Assembly (NCBI GenBank): GCA_031257215.1
Contig: JAIRPC010000147.1
Location: forward strand, 1 to 10,129
DNA from: Eubacteriales Family XIII. Incertae Sedis bacterium
Lineage (GTDB): Bacteria; Bacillota; Clostridia; Peptostreptococcales; Anaerovoracaceae
Length of the DNA: 10,129 nucleotides
Reading direction: 5' to 3'
This document shows, piece after piece, positions 1-7,072 of the stretch; the first letter of the stretch is position 1, and each line of letters begins with the position of its first letter. The notes below the pieces were generated by a model that was not told the DNA's origin, searched no databases, and saw only the letters and a program-made list of their open reading frames with translations. The position numbers were made by a program, and so were the translations under genes.

Positions 1-3
1 CAC

Positions 4-33
4 TTGACCCGCGAATCAATTAAATAATATAAT
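4..33 (+). promoter_or_regulatory. Sigma-70-type promoter for ilvC(-ilvB)
   Basis: TTGACC at 4-9 and a perfect TATAAT at 28-33 are separated by 18 nt. A start of transcription near 40 would give a leader of about 170 nt before the ilvC start codon. The block is AT-rich in an otherwise GC-rich surrounding. No other gene is visible between the window start and ilvC. Confidence 0.7.
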
Positions 34-39
34 AGTATA

Positions 40-209
40 TTGTACGCAAACGAATTGCACGCATACGAACGCTGGCGCCTGCTTGCAATGGCGGGCGGCG
101 CAGCGGGCGGGCGCTTTGCGTTGCGCTGGGCGGACGGCTCCGCTCTGCGCTATCAAAAAATAACTTTGTATTGTTGACGCTGACGCTGTTACTAGGAGGA
201 AGAAATTTT
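40..209 (+). other. Structured 5' leader of ilvC
   Basis: This untranslated stretch holds a strong hairpin. Bases 123-134 pair with 139-150 around a CGGC loop, with one T-T mismatch and one G-T pair. Bases 75-82 can also pair with 107-114. There is no T-run after the 123-150 hairpin, so it is not a standard intrinsic terminator as read. I could not match the leader to a T-box or another known riboswitch. A 29-codon frame at 88-177 lacks a ribosome binding site and is not rich in branched-chain codons, so I do not call it a leader peptide. Confidence 0.45.
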
Positions 210-1202
210 ATGGCTAAGATATTTTACGAGAGCGATACGGACATCAAGCGGCTTGACGGCAAGACCGTGGCTGTTATCGGCTACGGCAGCCAGGGGCACG
301 CGCACGCGCTGAACCTGAAAGAGAGCGGCGTGGATGTTGTGGTCGGGCTTTACGAGGGAAGCAAGTCGTGGAAGGAAGCGGAGGCGGCAGGGCTTGCTGT
401 CGCGACGGTGGCGGACGCGGCGGCGCGCGCGGACATCATCATGATACTCGTGCCTGACGAGCTCCAAGCGCAGATCTACGACGAGAGCGTGAAGCCAAGC
501 CTGAAAGAGGGCAAGACGCTCATGTTCGCGCATGGATACAACATACATTTCAAGCAGATTATTCCACCAGCCGACGTGGATGTCATCATGATAGCGCCGA
601 AGGGCCCCGGGCATACGGTCAGGAGCGAATACACGGAGGGCAAGGGCGTGCCCTGCCTTATCGCGGTTCACCAGGACGCGTCGGGCAAGGCGCAGGACAC
701 GGGCCTGGCCTACGCGGCGGGCATCGGCGGTGCGCGCGCGGGCGTTTTGCAGACCACGTTCCGCGAGGAGACCGAGACGGATCTGTTCGGCGAGCAGGCG
801 GTGCTGTGCGGCGGCGTGACCGCGCTCATGCAGGCGGGCTTTGAAACGCTCGTGGAAGCGGGCTACGAGCCTGAGAGCGCGTACTTCGAGTGCATACACG
901 AGATGAAGCTGATCGTTGACCTGATCTACCAGGGCGGGTTCGACCGCATGAGGTATTCGATCTCGAACACGGCCGAGTTCGGCGACTACGTGACAGGCCC
1001 GCGCATCATCACGGACGAGACGCGCAAGGAGATGAAGAAGATCCTCACGGAGATACAGAACGGCACATTCGCAAAGAGCTGGAACACCGAGAACAAGGTG
1101 GGACGCCCGCATTTCCTCGCCGAGCGCAGGATACACTCCGAGCACCAGCTTGTGGAGGTCGGCAAGGAGTTGCGCAAGATGTATAGCTGGAACGAAGAAT
1201 AA
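210..1202 (+). CDS. ilvC: Ketol-acid reductoisomerase, class I
   Basis: The product converts acetolactate or acetohydroxybutyrate to the dihydroxy acid in valine, leucine and isoleucine synthesis, using NAD(P)H and Mg2+ in the cytoplasm. The 330 residues match the usual class I length. The Rossmann motif GYGSQGHAHALNL is at 24-36, the cofactor loop at 46-54, AHGYNIHF with His108 at 107-114, and PKGPGHTVR at 130-138. The metal and catalytic residues Asp191, Glu195, Glu227, Glu231 and Ser252 are all present. I chose the ATG at 210 because AGGAGG lies at 194-199. The upstream TTG at 171 in the same frame has no ribosome binding site and would add 13 residues that the family lacks. The cofactor loop is odd: the usual GLR is GLY, followed by Glu49, while Ser51 and Ser53 are kept. 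ilvB follows after 108 nt on the same strand. Confidence 0.97.
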   Translation: MAKIFYESDTDIKRLDGKTVAVIGYGSQGHAHALNLKESGVDVVVGLYEGSKSWKEAEAAGLAVATVADAAARADIIMILVPDELQAQIYDESVKPSLKEGKTLMFAHGYNIHFKQIIPPADVDVIMIAPKGPGHTVRSEYTEGKGVPCLIAVHQDASGKAQDTGLAYAAGIGGARAGVLQTTFREETETDLFGEQAVLCGGVTALMQAGFETLVEAGYEPESAYFECIHEMKLIVDLIYQGGFDRMRYSISNTAEFGDYVTGPRIITDETRKEMKKILTEIQNGTFAKSWNTENKVGRPHFLAERRIHSEHQLVEVGKELRKMYSWNEE

Positions 1203-1214
1203 CAGGCGGTTCAC

Positions 1215-1258
1215 GGGGCAGGCGCACAGCGCGCCGAGCGGCAGGCTGGGGCTGCCCC
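1215..1258 (+). other. Hairpin-forming ilvC-ilvB spacer
   Basis: In the 108-nt gap, GGGGCAG (1215-1221) is complementary to CTGCCCC (1252-1258). A competing tight hairpin, TGGGG-CTG-CCCCA, forms around 1247-1259. No T-run follows, so termination is unlikely. It may be an mRNA stability or processing element, but this is inference from pairing alone. No convincing separate promoter for ilvB was seen. Confidence 0.3.
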
Positions 1259-1310
1259 AACCATTACTCTAATAATTATCGGACTACAAATAACTGGACA
1301 AAGGATAGAT

Positions 1311-2975
1311 ATGCGGCTGAACGGTGCAAAAATAATAATGGAATGTCTGTTGGAGCAGGGCGTCGATACCATCTTCGGCTATCCGGGCGGGCAGATAATG
1401 CCGCTCTACAACGCCCTCTACGACTATACGAAGGACGGCAGGGTCAGGCATATACTCACCTCGCACGAGCAAGGCGCGACGCATGCCGCCGACGGCTACG
1501 CGCGTTCGACGGGCGGCGTGGGCGTGTGCTTCGCCACGAGCGGGCCGGGCGCGACCAATACGGTCACAGGCATCGCGACCGCGCATATGGACAGCTCCCC
1601 AATGGTCGTCATCACGGGGCAGGTTCCCATCAGCTCCATTGGGCGGGATTCGTTCCAGGAGGTGGACATAGTGGGCGTGACACTGCCCATAACCAAGCAC
1701 AGCTACGCGCTGCGCTCGATGGACGAGGTGGCGCCGGCGGTCAGAGAAGCGTTCCGCATCGCCCGCAGCGGCAGGCCCGGGCCCGTGCTGATAGACGTGC
1801 CGAAGGATCTGCTCGTCGGCGAAACGGAGTACCGCCCCGAAAAGCCGAAGCCGCTGTTCGCCGCGCCGAAGGCCGATAAGGCGTCGGTAGGAGAGATAGC
1901 GAAGCTCATCAACAAATCGAAGAAGCCCATCATCTACGCGGGCGGCGGCGTGAATATCGCGAACGCCTCCGCAGAGCTGACGAAGCTGGCGCACATGTCG
2001 AACATCCCCGTAGGCACGACGCTCATGTGCCTCGGGTGCTTTGACCGCCGCGACAGCCTTTCGCTCGGCATGATCGGCATGCACGGGGAGCGCCACGCGA
2101 ACCTAGCCATGCACAATGCCGACCTGGTGATAGCCGTCGGCGCGAGGTTTTCGGACCGCGTGACGGGGGACACCTCGCGCTTCGCCAAGGGCGCGAAGAT
2201 AGTGCATATAGATATCGACCAGAGCGAGATAAGCAAGAACGTCGAGGTCGATTTCGAGATCATAGGCGACGTGAGGGACGTGCTGAAAACGCTCCTCCCG
2301 CTCGTCAAGGAAAAGGCGCGGCGCGAGTGGCTCGGCGAGATCGACGGCTGGAAGCGCGACCTAGCGTTCGCGGGCATGAGCCCCGGCAACATCATCCGCA
2401 CCATACAGGATTCGTTCGGCTCCGGCGCGGGCGATGTCATAGTAGCTACCGACGTGGGGCAGCACCAGATGTGGACGGCGCAGCATTGGCAGTTCTCAAA
2501 GCCGCGCAGGCTCATCACGTCGGGCGGGCTGGGCACTATGGGCTTCGGCCTTGGCGCCGCCATAGGGACGCAGTTCGCCAACCCGAAGAAGCAGGTCATA
2601 CATATATCAGGCGACGGCAGCTTCCGCATGAACTGCAACGAGCTGATGACGGTCGCGGCGCACGGCCTGCCCATCATCACCTTCGTCATGAAGAACCACA
2701 CCCTGGGCATGGTGCGCCAATGGCAGACGCTGTTCTGGGAGCGCCGCCATTCCGCGACGGACATCCCCGACGTGCTGGATTATGTGAAGCTCTGCGAGGC
2801 TGTCGGGCTGTCTGGCTACGAGGTGGACACGATAGACGGCCTGCGCGGCGCGATAGCGTCGGCAAGGGCGTCAGGCAAGGGCGCGGTGATAGCCGTGGAC
2901 ATCAATGTGGACGACTGCGTTTGGCCGATAGTGCCGCCGGGCGACGCGATCTTCAACCTGCGCACAGAGGAATAA
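1311..2975 (+). CDS. ilvB: Acetolactate synthase, catalytic (large) subunit
   Basis: The product is a thiamine-diphosphate- and FAD-dependent enzyme. It condenses two pyruvates, or pyruvate with 2-oxobutyrate, in the first common step of branched-chain amino acid synthesis. At 554 residues it is full length. The N-terminal pyrimidine-binding domain carries the catalytic Glu53 in SHEQGA and SGPGATN at 77-83. The middle domain has GMHGERHAN and GARFSDRVTG (277-286). The C-terminal diphosphate domain has DVGQHQMW (381-388), GDG at 434-436 and LGMVRQWQ (465-472), whose Trp471 is the herbicide-site tryptophan. The usual NN of the metal motif reads Lys461-Asn462, so the presumed ligand Asn462 is kept. 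The ATG has AAAGGA about 6 nt upstream. No ilvN regulatory subunit follows. Anabolic versus catabolic use is not strictly provable, but FAD-type features and ilvC next door favour the anabolic enzyme. Confidence 0.95.
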   Translation: MRLNGAKIIMECLLEQGVDTIFGYPGGQIMPLYNALYDYTKDGRVRHILTSHEQGATHAADGYARSTGGVGVCFATSGPGATNTVTGIATAHMDSSPMVVITGQVPISSIGRDSFQEVDIVGVTLPITKHSYALRSMDEVAPAVREAFRIARSGRPGPVLIDVPKDLLVGETEYRPEKPKPLFAAPKADKASVGEIAKLINKSKKPIIYAGGGVNIANASAELTKLAHMSNIPVGTTLMCLGCFDRRDSLSLGMIGMHGERHANLAMHNADLVIAVGARFSDRVTGDTSRFAKGAKIVHIDIDQSEISKNVEVDFEIIGDVRDVLKTLLPLVKEKARREWLGEIDGWKRDLAFAGMSPGNIIRTIQDSFGSGAGDVIVATDVGQHQMWTAQHWQFSKPRRLITSGGLGTMGFGLGAAIGTQFANPKKQVIHISGDGSFRMNCNELMTVAAHGLPIITFVMKNHTLGMVRQWQTLFWERRHSATDIPDVLDYVKLCEAVGLSGYEVDTIDGLRGAIASARASGKGAVIAVDINVDDCVWPIVPPGDAIFNLRTEE

Positions 2976-3081
2976 AGCGCCAGGCGCCCGCTCTATGCCC
3001 AGCTGAGGGCATTGCGGTGCGCGGAGGCCGCGGCGATAATTTATGAGGTAGTGGCATTAGCTTATGAAAGGAATAATATAA

Positions 3082-3375
3082 TTGAACCCGCTTTGGATTC
3101 TCGGAATGATAGCCATTGTCGCAGCGCTGCTGCTGATATATTATTCAAAAAAGCCCGCCAGCGTCGCGCGCGACAAGGCGAGGCGCGTACAGGCTACCGT
3201 CGTGCCTGAAAAGCAGTACAAGAAGTCGGAGGACGGCAAGGTGGTCTATCTTTTCGACGACGGCGAGGACAAAGGCGAATCAGGCAAACCCGGCGAGGCG
3301 GTGAAGCCGAGCGACGGCAACGGCGGCGCTCGGGGCGAGGATCCCAAAGATGACGACGACGATTATCTTTTCTAA
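3082..3375 (+). CDS. Small single-pass membrane protein with acidic tail, unknown function
   Basis: I do not recognise this 97-residue protein. The start is TTG with AAAGGA at 3067-3072, 9 nt upstream; the nearby ATG at 3064 meets a stop after five codons. Residues 3-21 are one hydrophobic helix (LWILGMIAIVAALLLIYY). A basic stretch follows (KK, RDKARR), which predicts an outside N-terminus and a cytoplasmic C-terminus. The rest is hydrophilic and probably disordered, rich in Gly, Asp, Glu and Lys, ending in DDDDDYLF. The last 26 nt overlap the start of rmuC, so the two are probably co-expressed and perhaps translationally coupled. A function linked to RmuC is possible, but position is the only evidence. 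Confidence 0.75.
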   Translation: MNPLWILGMIAIVAALLLIYYSKKPASVARDKARRVQATVVPEKQYKKSEDGKVVYLFDDGEDKGESGKPGEAVKPSDGNGGARGEDPKDDDDDYLF

Positions 3376-4762
3376 TTTTTTGGCGGCGGCGCAGACAGAG
3401 GCGGCTCCACTGACGGCGGGGCTGCCGACCCTGCTTATGGCGCTGGGCTTTATCGTGCCTGCCGCGGCGGTCATAGCCGCGATCGCGCTTATGGCCAGGG
3501 CGTTCAGAAAGACCCATTCGCATCTAAACGAATCCAGGGACGCGGTGATGGCATCTCTCGACGCGAACGCCGCTGCGCTGCGCGACGAGCAGCTGCGTAT
3601 CGCGGCGGAGCAGCGCGAGGAAACCGCGCGCGCCGCCGCTGTCATGCGCGAGGGGCTTGAACGCTCCACGGCGGGGCTGCGCGAGGAGCTTGGGAGCGCG
3701 ACCGCGGGTCTGCGCGAGGAAATCAGGCGCACGCTGGCTGAGCAGGCCATGCAGAACGAGCAGAAGCTGGACAATATCCGAAAGACTATGGAGGAACGAA
3801 TCGGCGCGATGCAGGAGGGCAACGAAAGGCAGCTGAACCGCATGCGCGAAACCGTTGACGAGAAATTGCAGGAAACGCTGAACAAGCGCATATCCGAATC
3901 CTTCCGCTCCGTGCAGGAACAGCTTGGCAAGGTTTCCGAGGGGCTGGGCGAGATGCAGTCGCTGGCGGCTGACGTGGGCGGGCTGAAAAACGTCCTCTCG
4001 AACGTAAAGACGAAGGGCATACTCGGCGAGTACCAGCTGGCCGCCATATTGGAGCAGATGCTTTCGCGCGAGCAGTACGCGGAAAACATAGCCACGAAAA
4101 GCGGGAGCGCGGACCGCGTGGAATTCGCCGTCAAGCTGCCTGGCGAGTCGGGCGGGGGCGGCGCGGCCGTGTACCTGCCGATAGACGCAAAATTCCCGTC
4201 AACGCTGTACGAGCAGCTCATGGCGGCATACGAATCAGGCGAGGCCGCGCGGGTAGACGAGGCCCGCAAGGCTCTGGCGCAGAGCGCGAAGCAGAGCGCG
4301 CGCACCATCCACGACAAATATATCGACCCGCCGCAGACGACGGACTTCGCCATCATGTTCCTCCCGACCGAGGGGCTATACGCCGAGGTCGTGAACATGG
4401 GGCTGATAGAGGAGCTGCAGCGTCTGTACAAGGTGAATATCGCGGGTCCCACCACTATGGCGGCGCTGTTGAACAGCCTGCAAATGGGCTTCAAGACGCT
4501 GGCGATACAGAAGCGCTCGTCCGAGGTCTGGAACGTGCTGGGCAGCGTCAAGACCGAGTTCGAGAAATTCGGCGGCGTGCTGGAAAAGGCGAGGACAAAG
4601 CTGGCTCAGGCCGATTCGGAGCTTGACACGCTCATAGGCACGCGCACTAACGCCATCAACCGCAAGCTGCGCGGCGTCGAAGCCGTGTCCGAGCCAGGCG
4701 AGCAGGCGGAGAGCCTGCCGCTTGTCGCAATGGCGGAGGAAGCGTCAAAAGACACCCTATGA
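3350..4762 (+). CDS. rmuC: RmuC-family DNA recombination protein
   Basis: RmuC proteins are nuclease-like proteins that limit recombination at inverted repeats in E. coli; the biochemical activity is poorly defined. The 470 residues show the family layout. A transmembrane helix lies at about 25-50, a long Ala/Glu/Arg-rich coiled coil at about 55-205, and the PD-(D/E)xK-like core after that. The core has KGILGEYQLAAIL (222-234; most relatives have KGxWGE, here Ile-Leu), VEFAVKLP (257-264) and LPIDAKFP (276-283) with Asp279 and Lys281. It also has DFAIMFLPTEGLYAE (332-346) and AGPTTMAALLNSL (365-377). The ATG at 3350 lies inside the preceding gene and is preceded by GAGG at 9 nt. Its stop overlaps the next start as ATGA. 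The protein would be anchored in the membrane with the nuclease domain in the cytoplasm. Confidence 0.9.
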   Translation: MTTTIIFSNFLAAAQTEAAPLTAGLPTLLMALGFIVPAAAVIAAIALMARAFRKTHSHLNESRDAVMASLDANAAALRDEQLRIAAEQREETARAAAVMREGLERSTAGLREELGSATAGLREEIRRTLAEQAMQNEQKLDNIRKTMEERIGAMQEGNERQLNRMRETVDEKLQETLNKRISESFRSVQEQLGKVSEGLGEMQSLAADVGGLKNVLSNVKTKGILGEYQLAAILEQMLSREQYAENIATKSGSADRVEFAVKLPGESGGGGAAVYLPIDAKFPSTLYEQLMAAYESGEAARVDEARKALAQSAKQSARTIHDKYIDPPQTTDFAIMFLPTEGLYAEVVNMGLIEELQRLYKVNIAGPTTMAALLNSLQMGFKTLAIQKRSSEVWNVLGSVKTEFEKFGGVLEKARTKLAQADSELDTLIGTRTNAINRKLRGVEAVSEPGEQAESLPLVAMAEEASKDTL

Positions 4763-5499
4763 ACAAGATCTACGCTATCGGCGACCTCCACCTGTCGTTC
4801 ACGTCCGAAAAACCGATGGGCATATTCGGCTCCAACTGGGACGATCACCACGAAAAAATCGAAAACAACTGGCGGCGGTCGATCTCGGACGGCGACACGG
4901 TTCTGCTTCTCGGCGACCTCAGCTGGGCGCTGAAATACGAGGATGCCAAGGCCGATCTGGAATGGATCCGCTCGTTGCCTGGGCGCAAGGTGCTGCTCAA
5001 AGGCAACCACGACCTGTGGTGGCAGTCCATCACCCGCCTGCGCGCGGACTACGAAGATATGTTGTTTTTGCAAAATGATAGCATTATTGTTGATTTTTGT
5101 AATGATGGAGGGACGGGCGCGACGGTGGCTATCTGCGGAAGCAGAGGGTGGATCACCCCGCAGGAGCAGTCGTTCAGCGAGTCCGAGGACCGCAAGATAT
5201 ACGAACGCGAGCTGATACGCTTGCGGCTGTCGCTCGACGACGCAAAACGGAAAGGCGCGGGGCATATCATAGCCTGCCTGCATTACGCGCCGAGCGCAAG
5301 GCAGGATCTGCGCTCCGGCTTTATGGATCTGTTCGACGAGTACGGTGTGGACCAGGTCGTGTACGCGCATCTGCACGGGCGCGAAGCGTACAAAAAGGGC
5401 GTGAAGGGCTATTCAGGCGGCATCGAATACCTGCTGGCCAGCGCGGATTTCATAGATTTCGACCCGCTGTGCGTCTACCCTATGGAAAATGGCGGCTGA
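4759..5499 (+). CDS. Calcineurin-like metallophosphoesterase (COG1768-like)
   Basis: This 246-residue protein has the full dinuclear metal motif set. It has GDLHL with Asp9 and His11, GDLSW with Asp53, GNHD at 82-85, LHYAP with His175, and AHLHG with His204 and His206. It is most like the single-domain 'predicted phosphohydrolase' group of Gram-positive bacteria; the substrate is unknown. The start codon overlaps the rmuC stop as ATGA, which implies translational coupling and a shared job or shared dosage with RmuC. Codons 100-117 (5056-5109) are strikingly AT-rich: 14 of 18 end in A or T, while neighbouring codons mostly end in G or C. The frame and motifs stay intact across this patch, so it is not a frameshift. 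Confidence 0.9.
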   Translation: MNKIYAIGDLHLSFTSEKPMGIFGSNWDDHHEKIENNWRRSISDGDTVLLLGDLSWALKYEDAKADLEWIRSLPGRKVLLKGNHDLWWQSITRLRADYEDMLFLQNDSIIVDFCNDGGTGATVAICGSRGWITPQEQSFSESEDRKIYERELIRLRLSLDDAKRKGAGHIIACLHYAPSARQDLRSGFMDLFDEYGVDQVVYAHLHGREAYKKGVKGYSGGIEYLLASADFIDFDPLCVYPMENGG

Positions 5500-5670
5500 C
5501 GGCGGCATGGCGTTACACGCGGCATATGCGGGGCACAAAACACACGGCGTGCTGCGAAGCCCTGGGCGCTAGGCGGCGGCGGGACGCGGTACAAGCTCGG
5601 GACAGAAAAAAAGTTACTGGTTTTAAACAAAGAATACGCGCTGCCGCGGAGCAGCCGGACGGAGGGAACA

Positions 5671-6780
5671 ATGGACGACAGAATAACAAAGCTGGCGAAG
5701 AGCCTCGTGAACTATTCCTGCCGCATAGACAGCGGCGACAGGGTGCTGATATCCTACGAGGGCGACAGCGCGAAGCCGCTCGTGCGGCAGATCATCAAGG
5801 AGGTCTACGCGGCGGGAGGCGTGCCGTTTTCCGAGATACGCGACTCGCAGGTGACGCGGGAGATACTCCTGGGCGCGACCGAAGCCCAGCTCGGCTTCAT
5901 GAACGAATACGGGCTGTTCCAGATGAAAGGCATGGACGCGTATATCGCGATAAGGGCGGGCAACAACAGCTCGGAGCTGTCAGATGTGCCGCCGGAGCTG
6001 CTGAACCTCTACAACAAGTCGCTGCGCCCCACACTTGACTACCGCGTGAACCACACCAAATGGGTCGTGTTGAGATACCCGAACGCGGCGATGGCACAGC
6101 TCGCGCAGACGAGCGTGGAGTCGTTCGAGGATTTCTATTTCGACGTCTGCAACCTGGACTATTCGAGGATGAGCAAGGCGATGGACGCGCTCGTAGCGCT
6201 CATGGAAAGCACGGACGAGGTAAGGCTCACAGGGCCAGGCACGGAGCTCACGTTTTCCATCAAGGGCATCCCCGCCATCAAATGCTCCGGCGAAAAAAAC
6301 ATACCCGACGGCGAGGTCTACACCGCGCCAGTGCGGGACTCCATGAACGGCCGCATATCGTACAACACGCCGTCAGAGGAACAGGGCTTCACTTTCGAGA
6401 ACATAGTGTTCGAGGTCAAGGACGGGAAAATAGTGGACGCCTCGTCCAACAACACGAAGCGCATAAACGAGCTTCTTGACACGGACGACGGCGCGCGGTA
6501 TTTCGGCGAGTTCGCGTTCGGCGTCAACCCCTACATACTCCACCCCATGAAGGACACGCTGTTCGACGAAAAAATAAGCGGGAGCATCCACCTGACGCCC
6601 GGCGCCTCATACGAGGACGCGTTCAACGGCAACAAGAGCGCCATACACTGGGATCTGGTGTTGATACAGCGCGAGGAATACGGCGGCGGCGAGATATACT
6701 TCGACGGCAGGCTGATCCGCAAGGACGGCAGGTTCGTGGCGCCAGAGCTGGCGGGCCTGAACCCGGAGGGGTTGGTTTAG
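5671..6780 (+). CDS. M29-family metallo-aminopeptidase (AmpS/PepS type)
   Basis: Family M29 enzymes are cytoplasmic dinuclear metal exopeptidases that remove N-terminal residues from peptides. The 369-residue product shows the family motifs in order. These are GEKNIPDGEVYTAP (207-220) with Glu215, YFGEFAFGVNP (277-287) with Glu280, SIHLTPGA (305-312) with His307, and SAIHWDL (323-329) with His326 and Asp328. LFDEKISGS (297-305) is also typical. The length fits the family, which usually has 365-415 residues. The ATG is preceded by GGAGGG at 5661-5666. A 170-nt gap separates it from the phosphoesterase. I saw no convincing promoter in that gap, only an A-run and a small GCTGC/GCAGC hairpin at 5640-5655. 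It may therefore be read through from upstream or have a weak promoter. No intrinsic terminator is visible just after the stop. Confidence 0.93.
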   Translation: MDDRITKLAKSLVNYSCRIDSGDRVLISYEGDSAKPLVRQIIKEVYAAGGVPFSEIRDSQVTREILLGATEAQLGFMNEYGLFQMKGMDAYIAIRAGNNSSELSDVPPELLNLYNKSLRPTLDYRVNHTKWVVLRYPNAAMAQLAQTSVESFEDFYFDVCNLDYSRMSKAMDALVALMESTDEVRLTGPGTELTFSIKGIPAIKCSGEKNIPDGEVYTAPVRDSMNGRISYNTPSEEQGFTFENIVFEVKDGKIVDASSNNTKRINELLDTDDGARYFGEFAFGVNPYILHPMKDTLFDEKISGSIHLTPGASYEDAFNGNKSAIHWDLVLIQREEYGGGEIYFDGRLIRKDGRFVAPELAGLNPEGLV

Positions 6781-6801
6781 GCGCGGACTTTGAAACTTGG
6801 C

Positions 6802-6829
6802 CAATTCCAAAATTACAATTCCAAAATAA
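6802..6829 (+). repeat. Short tandem repeat, 14-nt period
   Basis: Two copies of CAATTCCAAAAT plus two further bases lie head to tail at 6802-6815 and 6816-6829. The first 12 bases are identical. They sit in the AT-rich gap just before the tRNA-Ser promoter, next to the palindrome TTGGCCAA at 6797-6804. They could be an upstream AT element or slippage; the function is unknown. Confidence 0.6.
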
Positions 6830-6832
6830 CCA

Positions 6833-6862
6833 TTGCAAGCAGAGGGTGTTCTCTGTTATAAT
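6833..6862 (+). promoter_or_regulatory. Promoter of tRNA-Ser
   Basis: TTGCAA at 6833-6838 and TATAAT at 6857-6862 are spaced by 18 nt. Transcription would start near 6869, about 55 nt before the mature tRNA. Confidence 0.65.
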
Positions 6863-6924
6863 TATCATCGTGTGTTCCCTGCGCGGGCATAGCGTAGCGC
6901 ACGGACGCGCTGATGTAGACGCAC

Positions 6925-7013
6925 GGAGGAGTATCGAAGTGGTCATAACGGGGCTGACTCGAAATCAGTTGACGGGCAACCGTCCGTGGGTTCGAATCCC
7001 ACCTCCTCCGCCA
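6925..7013 (+). tRNA. tRNA-Ser (anticodon CGA)
   Basis: The acceptor stem GGAGGAG pairs fully with CTCCTCC, followed by discriminator G and an encoded CCA at 7011-7013. The anticodon loop is CTCGAAA, giving CGA, which reads UCG serine codons. A long variable arm, GACGG-GCAA-CCGTC, and the T-loop GGTTCGAATCC mark it as class II tRNA-Ser. The length is 89 nt with CCA. Confidence 0.97.
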
Positions 7014-7019
7014 TGCGTA

Positions 7020-7048
7020 TTGCATAAGAAAAGTTAATAGGGTATAAT
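7020..7048 (+). promoter_or_regulatory. Promoter of tRNA-Arg
   Basis: TTGCAT at 7020-7025 and a perfect TATAAT at 7043-7048 are spaced by 17 nt. Transcription would start about 18 nt before the tRNA. It lies in the 59-nt gap between the two tRNA genes, and no terminator is seen between them. Confidence 0.75.
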
Positions 7049-7072
7049 ACATTTCGTGCTAAATTTATTTAT

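Noticed and set aside
88..177. 29-codon frame in the ilvC leader as an attenuation peptide
   Set aside because: No ribosome binding site precedes it and it is rich in Gly, Ala and Arg, not in Val, Leu or Ile.
192..1214. Long minus-strand open frame opposite ilvC
   Set aside because: It is a shadow of the strongly conserved ilvC gene in GC-rich DNA. Its product is rich in Arg, Leu, His and Ala with no recognisable domain.
1934..2764. Minus-strand open frame opposite ilvB
   Set aside because: Mirror of codon bias in ilvB; Ser/Pro/Met-rich product with no family motif.
3280..4551. 423-codon minus-strand frame opposite rmuC
   Set aside because: The plus-strand rmuC has all family motifs and coupled neighbours. 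The antisense product is a Ser/Ala-rich low-complexity translation.
5148..6038. Plus-strand frame bridging the phosphoesterase, the gap and the aminopeptidase
   Set aside because: It overlaps two well supported genes in another frame, and its product is Arg/Gly/Ala-rich as expected of shifted GC-rich coding DNA.
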